DNA of 64,000 nt from Enterococcus raffinosus (GCF_001886185.1 NZ_JXLA01000003.1:112142-176141), one strand, 5' to 3'; counted from the first letter of the stretch, positions 34,311 to 43,699 are shown. Translations and numbers: made by a program. The notes: generated by a model not told the origin, from the letters alone.

Positions 34311-34595
34311 ATGATCTTGGAAAAATATGTATATTTAACTGTACTGTCCTTTTGTATTTTTCTACAGCGAATGTCATTCATCAGCTTTTCAGTCTTTTTA
34401 CTATTATTTGGTATTATCTCTGGGATCGTCGCTGGCCGTGTTTTCCTTTTCCGTAAATACGAGCTATTTCTATTCTTTTATAAAGATACATTACTGAGTG
34501 AAAACGGAAAGATTATCGTCTTGTGTACAAGTGTTGTCCTATATATCCTTTCTCTTTCTTTCATTGCTATAGGCTCCTGGCTGTGTGTCCAATAA
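34311..34595 (+). CDS. small membrane protein, unknown (94 aa)
   Basis: Three hydrophobic segments with an Arg/Lys loop (FRKYELFLFF). ATG 34311 has AAGGA eight bases upstream; a TTG at 34317 six bases after AGGTG is an equally good start. No family recognised. It ends in a bidirectional terminator shared with the next, convergent gene. The 262 bp before it hold nothing I can support. Confidence 0.5.
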   Translation: MILEKYVYLTVLSFCIFLQRMSFISFSVFLLLFGIISGIVAGRVFLFRKYELFLFFYKDTLLSENGKIIVLCTSVVLYILSLSFIAIGSWLCVQ

Positions 34596-34610
34596 TCTTT
34601 CGTTTACTAA

Positions 34611-34641
34611 AAAGAGGAAGACTGTCTTAGTCTTCCTCTTT
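34611..34641. terminator. bidirectional terminator
   Basis: AAAGAGGAAGAC pairs with GTCTTCCTCTTT around TGTCTTA; it overlaps the end of the convergent minus-strand gene. Confidence 0.8.
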
Positions 34642-34965
34642 AATAGGTACTTCTTTTTTATTGCCCTCTCTCATATTTACCACAAGGACATCCTCTTTTG
34701 ATAAACATAATTCTTTTATCAGCAACGACTGCATTTCCTCTTTAGTGATAACGGATTTCCCCTTAAAAACACCCTCACCATATACTTCCCAAGCTGCTGC
34801 TTGTTTTATTTTCGGATGTTGAAGGATATTAGGCGCGGGCGCTACCTTTATCGAAACAATCAAATCATAGGTGACAACGTCCGCCTCTGTTTTTTTTGAT
34901 TGCTTAATAAACAGAACGATTATGACGATTGCAGCTATTAAACTAAAAATCAAAAATATCTCCAT
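34627..34965 (-). CDS. membrane-anchored small protein, unknown
   Basis: 112 residues: an N-terminal membrane span (about 2-21), basic border (KQSKK), and a soluble domain with beta-type segments and acidic C-terminus (VPIKEED). ATG 34965 follows GGGAG at good spacing; the frame continues eleven codons upstream without a ribosome site. Orientation would place the soluble domain in the cytoplasm or outside; undecided. No family recognised. Confidence 0.6.
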   Translation of the reverse strand: MEIFLIFSLIAAIVIIVLFIKQSKKTEADVVTYDLIVSIKVAPAPNILQHPKIKQAAAWEVYGEGVFKGKSVITKEEMQSLLIKELCLSKEDVLVVNMREGNKKEVPIKEED

Positions 34966-35138
34966 CGTTTCTCCCACCCCACGATACTCGTCCTTCACGC
35001 TTTATCTCAACCAACTATTTTAAGAACCTGTAAAACCATACTCATGAATCACCTTAATTATACCAAAATAAGACTACAAATAATAAATTTCGCTTATTTC
35101 ATTTTTCGAATTTTGTTTTTCCGTTACTTGTCATTTGT

Positions 35139-35190
35139 AAGGTTACTTTAAGGTTAAGTTTGGTTCTATGCAAGCTTGTCTCTTTATACT
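35139..35190 (+). promoter_or_regulatory. promoter with OmpR-type direct repeats upstream of the ABC genes
   Basis: AAGGTTA at 35139-35145 and again at 35150-35156 (11-bp phase), with a weaker third copy TTGGTTC at 35160-35166. A -10 candidate TATACT lies at 35185-35190. Same-face heptamer repeats next to the -35 are typical of OmpR/PhoB-type activators, such as the regulator encoded at 36780. Confidence 0.5.
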
Positions 35191-35219
35191 TCTTTTATCA
35201 AGTAATGGAGGGATAAAAC

Positions 35220-35930
35220 ATGGCAACAACGATTTTAGAGATCAAAGATCTGCGGAAGAGTTATGGATCAAACGAGATTTTAAAAGGGATAGAGCTCCAG
35301 CTACTTCCTGGAAAAATCACAGGATTACTGGGGCGCAATGGTGCAGGAAAAACCACTTTAATGAAATGTGTATTGGGTCTTACCACAAATTATCATGGAA
35401 AAATGACTTTTAATGGAAAAGACTTAAATACCACGGATACCGAGACAAAAATGAAGATTGGTTCACTTGTCGATGTACAGTTTTACGAAGATTTGACTGC
35501 CTACGATAACTTACTACTTTCCCTTCGGTTAATTCAATCCCTTTCACGAAAAGAACGTAAACAATTGATTCAAGAAAGCTTGGAATTTGTAGAACTCAGT
35601 AATGCGGCGAAGAAAAAAGTCAAAAACTTTTCCTTTGGAATGAAACAACGGTTGGCCTTAGCCCTCTCATTAATCACAAAACCGGACCTGTTGATTTTGG
35701 ACGAACCTTTTGTCGGCCTTGATCCTATTGGTGTCGAAGAAGTGAAGGAACTGCTGAAAAAGCTTTGTCAGGAGCGAGGAACGGCGATCCTCTTTTCCAG
35801 CCATCAGATGCAGGAAGTCTGCGAATTGACGGATAATATCTTGGTATTGAGCAATGGTGTAATTAGTTACTCTGAACACAATGAACATTTTGACAACCAA
35901 CAAGCACAGTTAATCGAGTTAATGAGATAA
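35220..35930 (+). CDS. ABC transporter ATP-binding protein
   Basis: 236 residues. Walker A GLLGRNGAGKTTLMK, signature FSFGMKQRLALALSL, Walker B LLILDEPFVGLDP, switch His in FSSHQMQEV. It pairs with the ABC-2-type permease that starts 17 bp downstream. Similar ATPase/permease pairs next to a two-component system often export or resist antimicrobial peptides; the actual substrate is unknown. Start ATG follows GGAGGG. Confidence 0.92.
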   Translation: MATTILEIKDLRKSYGSNEILKGIELQLLPGKITGLLGRNGAGKTTLMKCVLGLTTNYHGKMTFNGKDLNTTDTETKMKIGSLVDVQFYEDLTAYDNLLLSLRLIQSLSRKERKQLIQESLEFVELSNAAKKKVKNFSFGMKQRLALALSLITKPDLLILDEPFVGLDPIGVEEVKELLKKLCQERGTAILFSSHQMQEVCELTDNILVLSNGVISYSEHNEHFDNQQAQLIELMR

Positions 35931-35947
35931 AAAAGGAGCGAGTAATT

Positions 35948-36727
35948 ATGGAGATTTGGACAATATACAAAATGGAAATGATTAAAACATTGAAAAGAAA
36001 AAATAGTTTGATCCTGTTAATTCCGTCAATTTTGGTTGGTATCATGGCTTTTGGTATTTCAACTGGAGGGCTGACTTTTACTGGGGATGCCTTATCCGCT
36101 GATGGAAAATTTGCTTGCTTAGATTTTATTACCACCCTATGGCTCTTCTTTAGTGCCTTAGGTGTTTGGGGAATCCTATTGATCTTAATAACCGCCTTTC
36201 AGTTTTCAGGAGAAATCTCCAGCGGTCAAATAAAAATGACGCTATTACGTATCGGAAAACGAGGTCCAATTGTTTTTGCAAAATTTTTGGCGCTGCTAAC
36301 AACTACTTTTGGTGCATTTGCTTTGTTTACTCTCACAGCTGGTGGCGGGTACTATCTTTTTATAGCAAACTCTGATGTTGGAAATGGGCATTTTTCTTCC
36401 TCCATGATTGATTTGCCAACGGTGATCGCCACGATTGGATTCATTTTTCTACATCTTGCTTTGTTTATGGCAGTTACGCTGCTGATAGGGTTGTTTTTGT
36501 CCCCTTTCATTGCATTTATCTTTTCACTAGTCAGCTTATTTGCTGTAAATTATTTGATCAATACGAATGCACTTGAGCTTTTGAAATATTCTGCTTTATC
36601 TATAAGCAACAACCTGATTGCGGGGAAAGTGGAGAATGTGTTCCCTACATTCCTTCTGTCTATCGCACTTATTATTTGTCTTTTACTTTTGACTTCCCTA
36701 CTTTTTAAAAGAGTAGATATAAAATAG
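35948..36727 (+). CDS. ABC-2-type transporter permease
   Basis: 259 residues with about six membrane spans, starting MEIWTIYKMEMIKTLKRKN in the manner of ABC-2 permeases, with a short cytoplasmic N-terminus and the conserved GEISSGQIKMTLLR segment after span 2. Start ATG follows AAGGAGCG. It forms an exporter with the preceding ATPase. Confidence 0.88.
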   Translation: MEIWTIYKMEMIKTLKRKNSLILLIPSILVGIMAFGISTGGLTFTGDALSADGKFACLDFITTLWLFFSALGVWGILLILITAFQFSGEISSGQIKMTLLRIGKRGPIVFAKFLALLTTTFGAFALFTLTAGGGYYLFIANSDVGNGHFSSSMIDLPTVIATIGFIFLHLALFMAVTLLIGLFLSPFIAFIFSLVSLFAVNYLINTNALELLKYSALSISNNLIAGKVENVFPTFLLSIALIICLLLLTSLLFKRVDIK

Positions 36728-36779
36728 CCGATTAGAAAGGTATAATAGAAGGAACTATTTTGTAACGGGGGTGCATTTA

Positions 36780-37475
36780 ATGGGGTTCTCAATTTTAGTA
36801 GCGGATGATGAACAAGGGATTATTGATTTTGTTACCTTATATTTAGAAAAAGACGGATATACGGTAGTATCGGCCACTAATGGTGAAGAGGCATGGACCT
36901 GTATCCAACAAGAGAAAATCGATCTCGCCATTTTAGATATCATGATGCCTAAACTCAACGGCTATCAATTAATCAAAAAAATTCGGGCAGAAAAAAATAT
37001 CCCAATCATTTTTTTGACCGCGAAAGATGCCGGTGCGGATAAGGTTCTTGGTTTAGATATTGGCGCAGATGACTATGTGACGAAGCCTTTTGATCCCTTA
37101 GAATTAGTCGCGCGTGTCAGTGCTCAGCTTCGTCGCTTTTATTCATTAGGTTCGAGAGAAGTTCATCTGCCTAAAATTCTCAAACTTCATGATTTGGCTC
37201 TTGATCTTGATCAATGTCTCCTTTTTAAAGAAGAAGAAGAAGAATAAATAAACTTAACTTCGATTGAGTTTAAAATCCTGCGTTTGTTGATGGCTTCTCC
37301 AGGAAGAGTATTCACAAAAAAGCAGATTTATGAGGCAGTTTGGGAAGATACTTATATCGTCGATGATAACAATATCATGGTCTATATTAATCGACTCAGA
37401 GAAAAATTGGGAACTAGAAAGGAGGAATCTTATATTCAAACAATTCGCGGATTAGGATATAAGATAGTGCCATGA
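36780..37475 (+). pseudogene. OmpR-family response regulator with in-frame stop
   Basis: The receiver domain is intact for 155 codons: acidic pair DDE near residue 9, phosphorylated Asp53 in AILDIMMPKLNG, and Lys in TKPFDPLELVA. At 37245 a TAA follows five GAA codons, in the first strand of the winged-helix domain. The same frame then continues without shift (INLTSIEFKILRLLMASPGRV..., VDDNNIMVYINRLREKLG, IRGLGYKIVP) to 37475. A single GAA-to-TAA change explains it. The product would be a receiver without DNA-binding domain unless the stop is read through. The partner kinase gene overlaps the end. ATG 36780 follows GGGGGTG. Confidence 0.85.
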
Positions 37476-38926
37476 AAAAAAAGCCCAAGACATTAGGACG
37501 GTTCCTAACAAAGAAGTATATTACGACTTCGATTTTGTTACTGGGGTTAATCTCTATTTTCACTTTTTTTATTCAAATATTTTTAATTGGTAACAATTCG
37601 GATGCAAAGGCTTTATCTGCCAATAAAATTGTACGATCTGACTACCAAAATATTAATATATCTGCTCTTGAAGATGTTGGTGGTTGGTTGGAGATACTTG
37701 ACGAAAATAATAACGTAATCTATACCAAAGGAAACGTTCAAAAAGCGAAGACTCATTACACACAAAATCAATTATTAGAAATGGATGGTTTACAAGCTGT
37801 TATTGATAAAAAAAATTATCAGTTTGGACCAATGTTTTTAGAAATAAATAATCCAAAACAAAGTTACATGGCTACTTTTGCACCATTTAAAGGAGAAGAT
37901 AGAAAGAACTACACCTGCATAGCTAAAATTCCCAAAAATGGATTAAGAGGAAACATTAATCCTGTTTACCATAATCTAACTTCTATGGTTACCTCTTCAA
38001 ATTTTAAATGGCTTCCAGTTATTCTACTTCCGCTCCTGCTCATTTTCATTTTTTGTCTTAGACGTTACTCAAAATCGGTCAAAGAACATATCGTCGCACC
38101 AAATACCATTTTAATTGATGGGTTACGGACGATTAATGAAGGAGATTATAGTAAAAAAATCCATGTGAACGCGGAATACGAATATGTCGAAATCGAAAAT
38201 TCCTTCAACCATTTGGCGGATCAGCTAAAAAAAGCCGATCAGCAGCGAACTTCTTACGAAAAAGAGCGGCAGCTGCTTTTTGCCAATATGGCCCACGATT
38301 TACGTACTCCCCTTACTACAATTCAAGGAACTGCTAAAGCTGTAGCAGATGGGTTAGTCTCTGATGACAAGCTGACTCAAACGATGGAAACCATTATGTC
38401 AAAAACAGCGCATATGAATGAACTAGTCAATCGCTTATTGATTTTTTCTAAGCTGGAAAGTCCTGACTATCAGCTCCACTGCCAAAATCTAGACTTAGTC
38501 GAATTGATCCGAGAAGTTTTATTAGAACAACTTGATGTCGCAGAAAAAAATAAGATCCACTTAAATTTCGACCTGCCAGAATCCGCGTTAGAGATTTCTG
38601 GAGATCCAACTGAATTAAGGCGTGTTTTTGATAACTTGATCGGAAACAGCATCCAGCATAATCCGCCTGAAACAACAGTACAACTCAAACTCTATACACT
38701 TGATAATCAACTTGTTTTTGAAATCAAGGATGATGGCACTCCCATCCCTAAAGAATTACAAACGCAATTATTTGATCCCTTTGTCAGCGGTGACAGCTCA
38801 CGTTCTACTCAAAATGGTAGTGGACTAGGCTTAGCCATTAGTAAAAAAATTGTTGAGAAGCATGGTGGTAATATTTTATTTGTTGAAGTAAATAAGCAGG
38901 AGAAACTATTTCAAATATTTTTGTAG
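37472..38926 (+). CDS. sensor histidine kinase
   Basis: 484 residues: span 1 (about 19-41), extracellular sensor of ~140 residues, span 2 (about 181-197), HAMP-like linker, H-box MAHDLRTPLTTI with His275, N-box NLIGNSIQHNP, G-boxes DDGTPIP and GSGLGLAISKKIVEKHGG. The ATG overlaps the last codon of the regulator gene (ATGA), so the pair is translationally coupled. It should sense an envelope signal and control the adjacent ABC exporter. The C-terminus ends shortly after FQIFL, normal for this VncS-like type. Confidence 0.9.
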   Translation: MKKKPKTLGRFLTKKYITTSILLLGLISIFTFFIQIFLIGNNSDAKALSANKIVRSDYQNINISALEDVGGWLEILDENNNVIYTKGNVQKAKTHYTQNQLLEMDGLQAVIDKKNYQFGPMFLEINNPKQSYMATFAPFKGEDRKNYTCIAKIPKNGLRGNINPVYHNLTSMVTSSNFKWLPVILLPLLLIFIFCLRRYSKSVKEHIVAPNTILIDGLRTINEGDYSKKIHVNAEYEYVEIENSFNHLADQLKKADQQRTSYEKERQLLFANMAHDLRTPLTTIQGTAKAVADGLVSDDKLTQTMETIMSKTAHMNELVNRLLIFSKLESPDYQLHCQNLDLVELIREVLLEQLDVAEKNKIHLNFDLPESALEISGDPTELRRVFDNLIGNSIQHNPPETTVQLKLYTLDNQLVFEIKDDGTPIPKELQTQLFDPFVSGDSSRSTQNGSGLGLAISKKIVEKHGGNILFVEVNKQEKLFQIFL

Positions 38927-39128
38927 TTCTATTTTGATGGACTTTTTTATTGAATAGTGTGGTTTCTTCATTCTCTTGGTGCTTTTCAACTCTCTCCTTA
39001 CCTTGTTGCGTTCATATAGAAATACTCTTCTTTCAGGGTTGACCCAGCTTTTCCTCCGGCAAAATCTCTGCTATCAAAAGAAAATGTCCCCTTTATAAAT
39101 GAAATGACTATTATTTCTATAATTCAAT

Positions 39129-39177
39129 AAAAAAATATCCAAGGAGACTTAGTCACTTTAAGCCTTCTTGGATATTA
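39129..39177 (-). terminator. terminator of the wall-hydrolase gene
   Basis: Minus strand AATATCCAAG and CTTGGATATT enclose a further stem CTTAAAGTGACTAAG; T7 follows. Confidence 0.8.
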
Positions 39178-39191
39178 TTTTTAAGTTAATT

Positions 39192-40796
39192 TTAGTATAC
39201 GCGGACACCGAAGTCTGGTGCGTAATATTGAGTTGAACCATATTTCACGTTTTCACCTGGTTGTGGTGCGTGGATATATTGATCGCCCCCAGCTGAGATC
39301 GCTACGTGATAGCTTGATCCTTGGTCGCCCCAGAATAATAGGTCCCCTTGTTGTGCTTGACTGACATCGATTGTCGTACCTGATGATTCTTGTGCTACAG
39401 TCCAAACACCAATATCTTTACCCGTTACTTGCTTGTAAACATATTGAGTAAGACCAGAACAGTCGAAACCGCTCGTGTCTTTTCCACCCCATACATATGG
39501 TGTGCCGATATATTTTTCCGCTTCATTCACGATTTGTTGACCGCGAGTCGTGTCGGTTGACTGATCAGTCGTTGTTTGTTGCTGATCTTGTTGTGTCTGC
39601 TGTTGCTGTTGATCCTGTTGTTGTGTTTGTTGTGTTTGTTGTGTTTGTTGTTCTTGCTGCACTTGTTCAGGTTGTTTTTCCGGCGTTGTTGTCGCTGGTG
39701 TCTCTGCTACAGGTGTTTGTACTGCTTGTTCCTCCTGTACAGGCGCTTCTTCCTGTTGAACCGGTGTGGTTTGTGCTACATCAGGAGTTACAACCGGCGT
39801 TTCTGGTGCTGGTGTTACTTCTGGTGTTGATGTAGAATCAACAATTGGCTGTTGATCTAAGATTGGTTGTTGATCCACAATCGGTGTGGTATTTTCTAAT
39901 TGGGTTGTTGGTGCAACTGTCGCTGGTTCTTCACTTACTGTACCGTTGCCCACAACAACGTTTTGACCAGCATAAATGTTATTGTCTTCAATATTGTTCC
40001 AATCATTAAACTCTTGTACACCAATTCCGAATTGATCCGTGATAGAATTAACCGTATCGCCAGATTGGACAGTATATTCAGTCGGTTGAGCTGGTGTTTC
40101 TACAGCAGGTTGAGCGACTGGCGGTGTAACTGGCTCTGTTGCGTCATAGCTAGTTAAATTATGTTCTTGGATAGTTGACACTAATTTTTGAACATAACTT
40201 TGATCATCATTGAAGCGTCCTTCTAAAGCTGCAGCGGCTGTTTGGTAGTCCTTTGCGTTACTGCGCCAAGTACCACTAAAGTAATTTTCGTTACCGTCAC
40301 GAGAAGTTGTTTTGATGATTTCAATATAGTCCTGAATTGCTTCTTTATAAGAACCGTATTGTTTCATCTCTTTCTTTTCAGTTTGACCAGTTTCTGAATT
40401 TTTCTTATCCAGCATTGCTGATTTGCCTTTATACTGACCTTCTAATCCAAAAAGGTTGTAATAAGGGGCTTGCGCATAGTCGTTTTGTCCCCAATCACTT
40501 TCGACGATGGCTTGAGCAATCATAATAGAAGCGTACAGGTCATGTTTCTCAGCTAATGGCTTGATCTCATTTGAAATTTCATTGATAAACGCTTTTTTAT
40601 CAACATTTGACGTAGTTGCAGTCGTTTTTCCTTCAACAGCTTCTACTTCATGTGTGTTTAGTAATGGTGCCGCTACCGAAACCGTTACTAAGGCAGTACC
40701 TACTACAGCAGACCCTTTTTTAAGATAGCGATAGTTCGTGGTCTTCTGGCGTTTCTGTTGACGTAGTTCACGTCGGGTTAAAACTTTATTTGACAT
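39192..40796 (-). CDS. secreted peptidoglycan hydrolase: glucosaminidase, LysM, NlpC/P60
   Basis: 534 residues. Signal peptide with a basic start (about 1-53). Glucosaminidase/FlgJ-type domain (about 68-215) with catalytic Glu in AQAIVESDWGQ. One LysM domain (about 240-282, YTVQSGDTVNSITDQFG). A Pro/Thr/Gln-rich linker (about 285-415), then NlpC/P60 endopeptidase (419-534) with Cys446 in FDCSGL, His497 in YHVAIS and His509 in YIHAP. It should cut both glycan strands and stem peptides during cell separation. The two catalytic domains in one enterococcal p60-like protein are uncommon. Start ATG follows GGAGAGATG. Confidence 0.92.
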   Translation of the reverse strand: MSNKVLTRRELRQQKRQKTTNYRYLKKGSAVVGTALVTVSVAAPLLNTHEVEAVEGKTTATTSNVDKKAFINEISNEIKPLAEKHDLYASIMIAQAIVESDWGQNDYAQAPYYNLFGLEGQYKGKSAMLDKKNSETGQTEKKEMKQYGSYKEAIQDYIEIIKTTSRDGNENYFSGTWRSNAKDYQTAAAALEGRFNDDQSYVQKLVSTIQEHNLTSYDATEPVTPPVAQPAVETPAQPTEYTVQSGDTVNSITDQFGIGVQEFNDWNNIEDNNIYAGQNVVVGNGTVSEEPATVAPTTQLENTTPIVDQQPILDQQPIVDSTSTPEVTPAPETPVVTPDVAQTTPVQQEEAPVQEEQAVQTPVAETPATTTPEKQPEQVQQEQQTQQTQQTQQQDQQQQQTQQDQQQTTTDQSTDTTRGQQIVNEAEKYIGTPYVWGGKDTSGFDCSGLTQYVYKQVTGKDIGVWTVAQESSGTTIDVSQAQQGDLLFWGDQGSSYHVAISAGGDQYIHAPQPGENVKYGSTQYYAPDFGVRVY

Positions 40797-40842
40797 TTAA
40801 CATCTCTCCATTCTCTCTCTCATTGCTTTCTTAACAATATTA

Positions 40843-40871
40843 ATTATAACACAATGGAAATGATAGGTCAT
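40843..40871 (-). promoter_or_regulatory. promoter of the wall-hydrolase gene
   Basis: Minus strand ATGACC, 17-bp spacer, TATAAT (complement 40843-40848). The 5' leader is about 40 bases. Confidence 0.6.
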
Positions 40872-41040
40872 TGTTAATGAACTGCATTTCTTGATATTTT
40901 AGATTATTTTTTAAGAGAATAGACCAAAAAGGCCTATTTTTCAATTATTTTCAAATTTGTTAAAAAAATGATTCTGGAACAGCTCGTTTAAAAGTTGTTT
41001 AAAAATCTTTTTTGTTAAATCGAACAAATGAGGTGAATAT

Positions 41041-42006
41041 GTGCTAAAAGAGAAAATTAAGAATTTACCAAGAACTCCCGGAATTTATAGAATGAAAAAC
41101 ACTAGCGGGGAAGTAATCTACGTTGGAAAGGCAAAAAACTTGAGACAACGTGTGAGTTCCTATTTTGTTAAAAACAAGCAACACTCCCGTAAAGTTCAAG
41201 AAATGGTCCGCTTGATCGACGACTTTGATTATGAATTGGTGGCAACTGAATTTGATGCGCTCTTATTAGAATGCCATTTAATTCATCAACTTCGCCCAAG
41301 ATATAATCGAATGATGAATTACTATGAAGGCTACGGCTACTTTCAATTTCTTAACAAACCACCCTACTTGAAAGTTCTGAGTGAGTGGTCAGAAGATGGG
41401 CTAGTCATTGGTCCCTTTTATAAGGAAAGTAAAATTCAAGAGCTGAAGGAAATAATTAATAGCACCTATCGTCTAGATGGTCCTTTAAAGTATGTTGCCG
41501 GTATCGTCAAGAGTTACAAGGAAATCTCTCCAGATGAGGAGTTTGAGTTGCGTATTCAAGAAATCAAAGACACCTTACTTGGTCAATCCACTGCTCTGCT
41601 TACTCGAATTGATCAGCGGGTCCAAGCAGCTAGTGAGCGACACGATTACGAAGCTTCTGCACAATGGTGGAACAATTACTTGACTGTTCAAAGGTTTCTG
41701 CGCCGCAATAAGCAGTTGATCCAAATCATGCAAAACCAAACTTTTGTAGGAATACTACCTGAAGAGGGCGGCTATTACTGTTACCTTTATGCTAAAGGAG
41801 AACTCTTGAATCGAGTCGTCTATCAACGAAAGCCTTCCTTTAAACAAGCAAAAAAGAGATTAGCTCAAGGTGTCTCCGCCAAAACGTGGCAACGACTCAA
41901 TGAAAAAGATCGGTTAGAAAAGGAAGATGTCGATCTCTTCCCCATTTTCTTTAACTATTTGAACCAGCACGGACAAGTTCTAGGATTTTCTACTGAGGAA
42001 GAATAG
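41041..42006 (+). CDS. UvrC-like GIY-YIG nuclease protein
   Basis: 321 residues, about half of UvrC. N-terminal GIY-YIG nuclease domain (about 11-90): PGIYRMKNTSGEVIYVGKAKNLRQR and EFDALLLECHLIHQLRPRYN. A UVR-like helical pair (IDQRVQAASERHDYEASAQWW) lies near residue 200. The C-terminal endonuclease-V-like and HhH domains of UvrC are absent, so it resembles Cho-type proteins or the N-terminal part of DinG/PolC-associated nucleases. A role in DNA repair is inferred. GTG start follows GAGGTG. Confidence 0.85.
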   Translation: MLKEKIKNLPRTPGIYRMKNTSGEVIYVGKAKNLRQRVSSYFVKNKQHSRKVQEMVRLIDDFDYELVATEFDALLLECHLIHQLRPRYNRMMNYYEGYGYFQFLNKPPYLKVLSEWSEDGLVIGPFYKESKIQELKEIINSTYRLDGPLKYVAGIVKSYKEISPDEEFELRIQEIKDTLLGQSTALLTRIDQRVQAASERHDYEASAQWWNNYLTVQRFLRRNKQLIQIMQNQTFVGILPEEGGYYCYLYAKGELLNRVVYQRKPSFKQAKKRLAQGVSAKTWQRLNEKDRLEKEDVDLFPIFFNYLNQHGQVLGFSTEEE

Positions 42007-42076
42007 CTCCTATTTGTATTCGATTTCATTCCTTGTTACAATCAGCGTAGGAGTTTATGAAATGAGGGATGGCTAT

Positions 42077-42571
42077 ATGCAAATTGAAAAAATCACTAAA
42101 CCAGCACAAACAATCGTTTCGATGTCTACTCATATCTCACATGAGCATCTACCAGATTATATCGGAACTTCCTTTATGGATTTGTTAGAATATATTCAAA
42201 AACACGGAGCTGAGCTCGTGGGAACACCGTTTATTTCCTACTTAAATCTTGATGATACAGGGCAGCCTAAAGATGAATTATTAGATGTAGAGATTGGTTT
42301 TCCTATTGATAAAGAAATTCCTTCAACAGAAAAATTCCAAAGTTATGTACTTCCAGGATATCAAGCAGTTCGGACGCTTTATGTTGGGGATTACGATGAT
42401 TTAACAGCATCTTATAAGGAATTGATCGATGCGATTAAGCAAGAAAATGGCATCTTCACTTTCCGCAGCTATGAGTACTTTTTAACGGATGCTTCAGTCC
42501 CTTTAGAGGATCAAGAAACGATGATTGAATTGACTTATCGCTTAAAGCGAAAAGATCTATTTACAGAATGA
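42077..42571 (+). CDS. GyrI-like small-molecule binding domain protein
   Basis: 164 residues without DNA-binding domain, matching the SOUL/GyrI-like effector fold of AraC and MerR regulators: two repeats with an internal LDVEIGFPI strand and a GYQAVRTLYVGDYDDL segment. Stand-alone proteins of this fold bind or hydrolyse drugs and other ligands. Start ATG 42077 follows GAGGGATGG; the frame is open 21 codons further up. It lies 70 bp after the GIY-YIG gene. Confidence 0.8.
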   Translation: MQIEKITKPAQTIVSMSTHISHEHLPDYIGTSFMDLLEYIQKHGAELVGTPFISYLNLDDTGQPKDELLDVEIGFPIDKEIPSTEKFQSYVLPGYQAVRTLYVGDYDDLTASYKELIDAIKQENGIFTFRSYEYFLTDASVPLEDQETMIELTYRLKRKDLFTE

Positions 42572-42597
42572 TCTCATCAACATTAGAATAAAATGAG

Positions 42598-42631
42598 AGC
42601 CCTTCGATTAAAAACTCGAAGAGCTTTTTTC
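42598..42631 (+). terminator. terminator
   Basis: AGCCCTTCGA pairs with TCGAAGAGCT, followed by T6. Confidence 0.75.
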
Positions 42632-43084
42632 TTGTTTCTTCTTTTCCAAAGTCTTTTTAATCAGGCAAACGACGTTTTTTTATTTTATCGGCATTCAATT
42701 ACTTACATAATAAAAAAACAAAAACAGAAAAGACTTTAAGAAACCTTTTAAAAGTTATATGTAAGTTACCTTTCTTTTTCAGTTTAACTCTAGACGAGTT
42801 TCGGTAAAAATTATCTTTTCTTCAATCACTTATAAGGAAAAAGTAAGTGAATCTTAAAGAGTTGCTAAGTTATCTTATGTCATTTTTTATTATTCTAAGC
42901 AACAAAAAAACGTCCATAAATAACTAAAATAATTATATAGACGTTCTTTTCTAAATATGTTTAAATTAATATATAGTTCTTTTTGAAAATGTTAAGATTG
43001 TGTTAAAATCATTACAAATTGAATTTAACCGTCTATTTATAGATGGACAAGCAGTATTTTTTCATTATTTACTAATCTCCTTGA
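42632..43084. other. gene-free AT-rich stretch with small hairpins
   Basis: No supported ORF on either strand. It contains a stem AACGTC/GACGTT (42910-42949) followed by a T-rich run, and a small hairpin CCGTCTA/TAGATGG (43029-43046). These could end a short RNA, but I cannot identify one. Confidence 0.4.
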
Positions 43085-43699
43085 TTAGAAGGTTTGTCCC
43101 CACGTCTCGATCGCTGTTTTGTCTGTTGAATGAGTGAGAATCGTTAGGCTTGAATTTTCTAAGATTCCTCTCTCACGAATTTTTGCTAGTGGCACTCCAT
43201 TCAAGGTATTCAATAGAGCCATTAGCAAAATCCCATGGCTAACGACCAATATTTTTTCTTTCGGATATTTTTCTGTCACGCTGTCAATCACTGCTTTACT
43301 TCTTTCGATTAAATGTGAATAAGATTCCGCGTGAAATTTCTCTGCGTCAAACAAATCTGGACGTGTGCGATAATTTTTTAAATCTTCCGGATAGGCTTCA
43401 GTAATCTGATCAATCTTCTCACCATCCCAATCGCCTAAACGCATTTCTCGCAAATCCTCAATAATCGTCAATTCAGGCGGCCGTTTATTTTCTGAAAGAA
43501 TGATCTGCGCAGTTGTTTGCGCGCGCATTTGAGGTGAAGTCAATGCAACATCGAATGGAACATCCTTAAGATATTGCGCCATTCGCTTCGTTGCCTCAAC
43601 TCCTGTTGGAATCAATGGAGAATCAACGGTTCCCCCATTAAATCGTCCCGCTTCATTAATTTCTGTTTTTCCGTGTCGAACAAAATAGAATTGCGTCAC
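43085..43699 (-). CDS. histidine phosphatase (phosphoglycerate mutase-like)
   Basis: 204 residues of the histidine phosphatase superfamily: catalytic FYFVRHGKTEIN near the N-terminus, LTSPQMRAQTTAQIIL, and the second His in VVSHGILLMALL. I chose the GTG whose complement is 43697-43699, preceded by AGGGAG, because it starts the domain exactly; an ATG seven codons upstream with GAGG is possible. It may act on a sugar phosphate or as a general phosphatase; substrate unknown. Confidence 0.82.
   Translation of the reverse strand: MTQFYFVRHGKTEINEAGRFNGGTVDSPLIPTGVEATKRMAQYLKDVPFDVALTSPQMRAQTTAQIILSENKRPPELTIIEDLREMRLGDWDGEKIDQITEAYPEDLKNYRTRPDLFDAEKFHAESYSHLIERSKAVIDSVTEKYPKEKILVVSHGILLMALLNTLNGVPLAKIRERGILENSSLTILTHSTDKTAIETWGQTF

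Noticed and set aside
34064..34456. 130-codon plus-strand frame starting before the small membrane gene
   Set aside because: No ribosome site, and it overlaps the better supported frame at 34311 in another phase.
39497..39835. Val/Leu-rich plus-strand frames over the Gln-rich linker of the wall hydrolase
   Set aside because: Antisense shadow of CAA/CAG repeats; no ribosome site and no independent support.
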